From the NCBI GenBank assembly GCA_022457155.1, contig JAJGOT010000091.1, positions 1,852,523-1,916,522 of the forward strand: a stretch of 64,000 bases of DNA. The letters are read 5' to 3'. Origin of the DNA: Cladopsammia gracilis (lineage: Eukaryota > Cnidaria > Anthozoa > Scleractinia > Dendrophylliidae). Positions within the stretch are counted from its first letter, which is position 1. Each line of letters starts with the position of its first letter. The translations under genes were made by a program, and so were the position numbers. The notes beneath the pieces were generated by a model. It saw only the letters and a list, made by a program, of their open reading frames with translations. It was not told the DNA's origin and searched no databases. This document shows positions 58,692-64,000 of the stretch, in pieces.

Positions 58692-58862
58692 TGTTAAAAT
58701 CGAATCGAAAATCGAACGTTCGATTAATCGAACTTAATCGAACCCAATCGCGTATGAGTTCGGTAATCAAACACAATCGAACAATCACAAAAAAATTTGA
58801 GCAATCGAACGTTCGAGTGCGTTCGATTGAGTACGATTAGGTTCGATTTTGTTCGATTTGGG
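58692..58862. mobile_element. Inverted GTTCGATT-rich element in intron 1'
   Basis: aatcgaacgttcgattaatc at the left and gttcgattgagtacgattag at the right form an imperfect palindrome. Related to 24331-24432. It follows exon 1' by 30 bp and has no counterpart in intron 1 of the parent gene. Confidence 0.6.
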
Positions 58863-59660
58863 GAGTGATTGAAAAGCTTTGGATATACGGTCAAATTGCA
58901 CTCGACTCGGGCTCGACTGGAAATGTGGGTGAGAATATACGGGTTAATACGAGTCACAACCGTATATATCCCGAAGAAAAACGAATAAATAAACTGAAAG
59001 GAAATTGCTTTTGTGAATTTTATTACTGTAAGAAAAGCTCACAAGTTATATCGCTGGCTGCCATTCCTTAGTCGCTTATATCTTCCGTTTCTTTTAAAGT
59101 GTTCTGTACTCCAATTTGATTTAAAGTTCTCGTTAATTGCTTGGCTTTCATCCTTCTCACCAACAGCAACAAAGAGGTACTCGCCTGTTGGGAATGGGCC
59201 GCAGTAGTCAACATGAATTGTTTGACAATCTTGGCGGATCTATCATTCTAAGGGGGAGGCCTTGGGCCCACGATTTGGCAACGAAAGCATTCACGCACAT
59301 ATCTCTCAGCTTGCATGTCCATGCCTGGCCACCAATTGAACTCTTTGCCGAAGGTGCTGTTTAACTTTGGTTAAATTTCTTGTCATGGAAAACATTATTT
59401 CATTTCAGTAGCTGAAATCATTTTAATTTCAGTACCTGAAATCACGATCTTCATAATTTATTCGTGAAATAAATTTGACACTGAAAATCAGTAAAAAAGG
59501 TACTTGAATTTTACCATAAACTTTCCTAGTATTTAATGATTTTTAAACATAGCTGTACCTTATAACTTGTTATATGTAGGACTGATATACTTGTATTTCG
59601 GTTACTTGACAGGAATGTTTTATTGTTGGTTCTGCATTGCAACCATGTAGCAGTAGGATA

Positions 59661-59804
59661 TACCTAATTCAATAAAGGTTGCTTTGGTCATTGGTAATTG
59701 GGCATACGGAACACAATGCAATGCTTTGCTTGAGTGACCGCCAAACAATAGCTTCCCAACGCTCAATTACCAATGACCAAAGCAACCTTTATTGAATTAG
59801 GTGT
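59661..59804. mobile_element. 144-bp TA-flanked MITE in intron 1'
   Basis: TACCTAATTCAATAAAGGTT at the left and its complement at the right (ending gaattaggtgta), with arms continuing through gctttggtcattggtaattg. TA dinucleotides flank both ends, suggesting a mariner-type origin. Confidence 0.7.
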
Positions 59805-61388
59805 ATAATTCTGTTGCAGGCCAGAAATTTGAGATTTCTGTAAAAGTTTCAAACCAGATTAATTTTTATTCTCCTTTGTCTTAGAATCATTACCATAACT
59901 GAGACAAAATCAAACTGGTTTAAAGTTTTTTAAACTAAGAAAAATTTGAACCACAACATATGTGTACTGTGTATGTGTATTTGTTCCAGGCTTTACAGGG
60001 CTTTTGTTGTGTATGAAATTCAAGCCTGGAAAGGTGGGAACCGTTCTGTGTTTTTTGGCTTTTTTGCAAATCAGGAAAAGCCAGGAAAGGGCAGAATATT
60101 TATTCCTGGCTTTCCAGGCTTTAATTGGTGCTTTACTGGAAAGCTGGGTGTTATAGGGAAAAGCCAGGAAAGCGGGGTCGTTCTGGCTTCCACAAAATAT
60201 CCAAGGAATCCTGGTAAGCGCAGAAAGCCAAGACTGTCCACGCTTTTCTGACTGTTTTTGCATATGCTTTCCCTTACAGTGAATGTCTCGAGAATCGATG
60301 TGCTCCTTTCGACTGCACCTGCTATCAACTCCAGTGCTGTACCTCCAACTTCCATACCAGTAACAAAATTAAGTGACGTGACTCAAAGTTCATTTGCCTC
60401 TGTAACCAGTGTTGTAAAATCATCGCCGATCCAGACTTCCACTCCAGTGCTGTCCATGGCGCCAACTACTTCAGCAACAGAAGTATCATCGTCTGTTCAA
60501 CCTGCCACAAGTCAAATTATTTCACCAACTGGTACAGTTACCCCAGCAGTGTCTAGTTCTGTTACTGCTCCAACAACCAAGCCCCAAGATCAGTCAGTGA
60601 TGATGGTGGTTACTGTCACTGTGTCTCCAAATACAATTATCGAATCACAGGAATTTAAGAACGACATGGAAGTTAATCTTTTAGCGGCATATAGATTTGC
60701 TGAAGTGTCACAAAAAAGGCGACGGAGAGCAGTTGGGAATGTCAATGTTACTGTAAGTACTTATGCTTTGTTAACATTTAATATACTGATGGAATACCAT
60801 ATTAAAACAGTTAATCTCAACGTAAAATAATGTTAGATTTATATTATAAACTGGGGCAATCCTATGGTTAACAATAGTTTTTTGACATCAATAACACAGG
60901 TGAACTTGAAAGATAAGGCAGCAGGCTTATTATTTTTTTTAAGTGGTTTCCTTTTTTCTCCACAGATTCAAAGCATAGAGCGTGTGAACAACGGAGACAA
61001 TGTGACTGTGATATTCTTTATCACAAAGGCTGGTCAACAAGTTCCTGCTTCCGAAGCGACTAAGAACTTCAACAGGCTAAACAGTAGTCAGTTAAAACAC
61101 TTCATAAATTTAGATGTAAGTGCATAACATGGGAAATCGTATAGACTTCGAGAGAACGTGTGCTTTTGTTGCGTTTGTTGGATTTTGGGAGAAAAATGGG
61201 ACTGCAAAAAGTTACATCAGAAATCCTAGGGCAACCTTGTACTACAAATATAGCTGTTGATGTCATGACTTGCTCATTGAGAGACAGCATTCAACTGTCC
61301 AAACTAGAAACAAGAAAAAAAAACTAGTATAACCCTGTTCACTTTTTCCATGAAACTCCCAACTTGGCCAGACTACATGTGTATGTTG

Positions 61389-61505
61389 TAGTGCAATTTT
61401 GTTCTTGGTGCAAATTTTATTTTTATTTATTTTGCGGTATGGTAATGAGTTTTAAACAAAGGAAAATAAAATTTGCACCAAGGATAAAATTGCACCACAA
61501 CATAT
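61389..61505. mobile_element. MITE inserted in intron 3' after duplication
   Basis: Inverted ends gttgtagtgcaattttgttc and its partner ttttatccttggtgcaa in complement (ending gcaccacaac). The parent intron has an uninterrupted ctacatgtatacgttctttt at about 34722-34740 where this copy has the insert, so the empty site is known. Similar ends occur at 39424-39496 in intron 9. Confidence 0.7.
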
Positions 61506-61719
61506 ACGTTCTTTTGCAGTAATGTACCATTACGCTTAACGCACTTACAATTTCATTGCGTTGACTGTTAAACCTCTTGTTCTCGCCTGTTTCGTCTTCA
61601 AGTCGCGTAGATGCATTGATGCATTGATGCAATGGGCTATGTATCATGTAACCTCACTGACATTTTTGCCGTTACATTTTGTTTAGGTGGTCAGTATGCC
61701 ACGGCCTCTGGTGGTAAAT

Positions 61720-61992
61720 CCAACATCACCAACCAGCACCAGCACCAACACCGGCACCAACACCGGCACCAACACCGGCACCAACACCAGCACCAACACT
61801 AGCATCAACACCAGCACCAACACCAGCAACTCCAACTCCAACTCCCAACTCCACACCAACACCAGCAACAACACCAGCAACAACACCAGCAACAATCAAC
61901 ACCAACACCAGCACCAACACCAGTACCAACATCAGCACCAACACTCGCACCAACACCAGCACCAACACCCGCACCAACACCAGCACCACAGG
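61720..61992 (+). repeat. Expanded CCAGCACCAACA-type coding repeat in exon 4'
   Basis: About 270 bp of imperfect (ACCAGC/ACCAAC)n, against about 55 bp at the same place in the parent exon 4 (34955-35010). It generates misleading open frames on both strands (long Val/Leu or Gly/Val frames on minus). Indels inside the repeat shift the reading frame. Confidence 0.88.
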
Positions 61993-63033
61993 ATGTTCTG
62001 GTGTCTTTTATCATCAAGACGTCTGCCAGAAAAAACATTTCCATGCCAGCAAATAAAGCGAGCCTTGAAAGCCTTCTGGCTTCGTATTATAAGGAGGAGA
62101 AGAAACTGCCAGCGTCGACCAATGTTACTGCCACCGTAAGTGCTGTGTTATCAACCTTCTCCCCAGGGTTTCTCCGATCTTCATAATGGCGGGCATGCCG
62201 CCCGCGATTTCGAACATGGACAAGGCCCTGGGGACGAGCTTACTGTGTTATCCCATTGCTTGTTTGGTTTAGTTTAGTTGTTTGGGGATGTTGAAATAAA
62301 AGCTTTTAAAAATGAATTATGTTAGACGGTTGAAATTTGTGCCAAATTGAAGAGAAATGGGCCGTTGTAATACAGCCTCTCAAAAGCCTCGCCGGGTAGT
62401 CACGCACTTGTCCAAACGATGTCTGTGATTCGCTAAGAAAACAATAGGTTTGTCCCGCTGGGATAGGGATTAGGGATAGGGGCATTGTTCAAGTGATATG
62501 TCAATTGTATCGTTCGCCAATCTGGCCTGTAGGCCATCTGCAGATCATTATTACGTTACTAATCAAAGTGAATTTGTGATTTTTAGATTCAAACCATCAT
62601 TCACGAACCTAATGAACAGACATATCTGGAATTTTTCATCTCGGTTGACGGCAAGAAAGTCAACAGAACTGATGTCGTGAAAGCATTTAAAGTTTCTAAT
62701 GTCAACCAACTCACCGCAGCACTGCAAGGTTTTCAGGTGATTATAAATAATTTTATTTTTTCAAGAAGGAACGTCATTTGCTGTAGAAACCTCAAAATAT
62801 TCGCTTAAGCTGCCGCTACATTTGTTATCGCTTCGGGGGAGAATCTTACCTGCATTCACGTGTAGTCCCTTTCAAAAACAGGCGAAGCGACAGTTAAAAA
62901 AACTGGAGAAATGAAACGCGAGAAACTCGACAAATGGAATTTTTCGTGATAATAGTACGGGCTCTGTTATCGCTTCGTCTATACAGGAGTGGCGCCGTTG
63001 CATTGTTGTAAACACTTGAATCGCTCGTGAAAA

Positions 63034-63232
63034 GGTGAGGTATGTCCAGAAATGCACGCTAATGAGATTCATGCTCTTTATGATAGACATCATGAAGTGT
63101 CCCCTAGACCTAATTCTCACCTAAACACAAGCAATTCTGTCAAACATGAAGTCATATGGAAATTACAAATAATTGTGTGTAATATGAAGTGCCCAAGATC
63201 CGAGTTACGTGCATTTCTGGACATAAGTGAGG
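63034..63232. mobile_element. 185-bp MITE in the intron after exon 5'
   Basis: Ends TATGTCCAGAAATGCACG (63041) and CGTGCATTTCTGGACATA (ending 63225). Flanks ggtgagg and agtgagg form a near-perfect 7-bp target duplication. The parent intron (about 36120-36200) lacks it. Confidence 0.7.
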
Positions 63233-63269
63233 TTGAGTTGGATTTCGAACGATGAACTGGAAATTTCTA

Positions 63270-64000
63270 GTTTATTGCGGTCGACGAGAGGAGACCGCAT
63301 GCCTAATTTTGTGTGTGTGTTGCCTGTGTTTACTAGATTGGAGGAAAATCGAGATTTTTCTCTGTTTATCCAACTAGTAGTAATTGGAAATTAGAGGAGT
63401 GCGTTCGACAGGGTGGGATGATGGTACTAGGGGGTTAGGAAGTGGGAGGTGGAGGTGAAGGGGGGGGGGGGGGGTCAAGGAGTGGCAGTTACTCAAGGCT
63501 GTGCTCTAAGAGTAATCATAGGGAGCCCGAAAAGAGAGTGCAAGTATAAAATTTAGGGTGCCCAGCAGTTAAGTTATGTGCAAAAACTAAGTTTGCTGAC
63601 TCGAGAGAAATTACTACGTTTAGAAACTCGATAACATTCATTGTTTTCCCAACTCGATAACATTCATTGTTTTCCCTCAAAATGACAATTTTATTTGCCA
63701 TATGATCACGACATTAATTCTATTTTAGCGCCGGCTTATACAGTTGCTTTCGCTATATAGCACGGCAACCCTAAAAGTAAACAAAGCCAACCGTTCCACT
63801 AATGCAGTTGCTTACGCTATATAGCACGGCACCCCTAAAAGTAACCAAAGCCAACCGTTTCACACACGAGCAGCGAGCTGACACGAGCGAAAGCGAAAGC
63901 GAAAGATGAAGGCGTTACCACGTGAGTACGAGCGTCAAAGCGAGGCTAATTGCTATTTGCGAGGCTAATTGCGAGGCTAATTGCGCATCATCAAAGCACA
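63270..64000. other. Unique flank with local tandem repeats
   Basis: Homology to the KIAA1549-like locus ends near 63270. Visible: a poly-G run at about 63460-63474; actcgataacattcattgtt twice (about 63626 and 63653); a duplicated unit of about 66 bp containing gctatatagcacggca (about 63752 and 63818); gcgaaagcgaaag; and three gcgaggctaattgc copies near 63938-63985. No gene recognised. Confidence 0.5.

Larger units (their letters stand above)
58419..62736 (+). pseudogene. Partial duplicate of the KIAA1549-like gene, lacking the mucin stalk
   Basis: Exons 58419-58662 (244 bp), 60280-60752, 60966-61115 (150 bp), 61687-62135 and 62587-62736 (150 bp) match exons 1-5 of the 25491-46313 gene in order, length and splice signals. 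Exon 2' keeps only the last 473 bp of the 5,660-bp mucin exon; its acceptor, cccttacag, arose at a coding position that reads ccctaacag in the parent (about 33367-33375), and the phase (1) is right. KRRRR at 60714-60728 and module 1 are retained. Exon 4' is 449 bp instead of 231 because of an expanded Pro/Thr/Ala-coding repeat and is no longer a multiple of three, so modules 2 onward are out of frame. Homology stops near 63270, before exon 6. I call it a pseudogene or a gene for a short secreted form; it needs transcript data. Confidence 0.75.

Noticed and set aside
61683..62044. Val/Leu-rich and Gly/Val-rich minus-strand frames
   Set aside because: Antisense of the expanded ACCAGC/ACCAAC repeat in exon 4'.

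Overview
The window is eukaryotic and most likely from a cnidarian, probably a stony coral or another anthozoan. I infer this from spliced genes with GT-AG introns, an NLR-type immune receptor in one exon, a KIAA1549-family membrane mucin, and AT-rich introns and intergenic DNA dense in foldback MITEs, a Penelope-like element and tandem repeats. No species can be named from the sequence alone.

Layout. 1-10473 is a satellite array of a 38-bp A/C-rich monomer with higher-order structure, continuing off the left edge. 10787-16900 holds a dead LINE fragment and four inverted-repeat elements with different target-site duplications: 9 bp, TTAA, TA and TAA. Two in-phase immunoglobulin-domain exons (17401-17700, 18151-18438) belong to a receptor-like gene whose remaining exons I could not find. 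On the minus strand, 20472-23867 encodes an 1131-residue NACHT-LRR protein with four N-terminal hydrophobic segments in place of a death-fold or TIR domain. Its 3' end lies 68 bp from a hAT-like element.

From 25491 to 46313 on the plus strand is an 18-exon gene that I recognise as a KIAA1549/KIAA1549L (UPF0606) homologue. It encodes a signal peptide, a Ser/Thr-rich mucin stalk in one 5.7-kb exon, three SEA-like modules each built from two exons, one transmembrane helix and a conserved cytoplasmic tail ending in a PDZ-type motif. Two tail exons (10 and 14) have reading-frame breaks that need explaining. From 58369 to about 63270 the 5' half of this gene occurs again: exons 1 to 5 are present, but almost the whole mucin exon is gone, a coding CAG has become an in-phase splice acceptor, and a low-complexity expansion breaks the frame in exon 4'.

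Between the copies (46.6-58.3 kb) I see no host gene. The DNA holds a Penelope-like element remnant with a GIY-YIG domain and a hammerhead-like 3' motif, a THAP-domain fragment inside nested inverted repeats, and several more MITEs. The most novel items are the four-transmembrane NLR, whose N-terminus resembles innexin/pannexin-type channels, and the mucin-less KIAA1549 duplicate with its new splice site.
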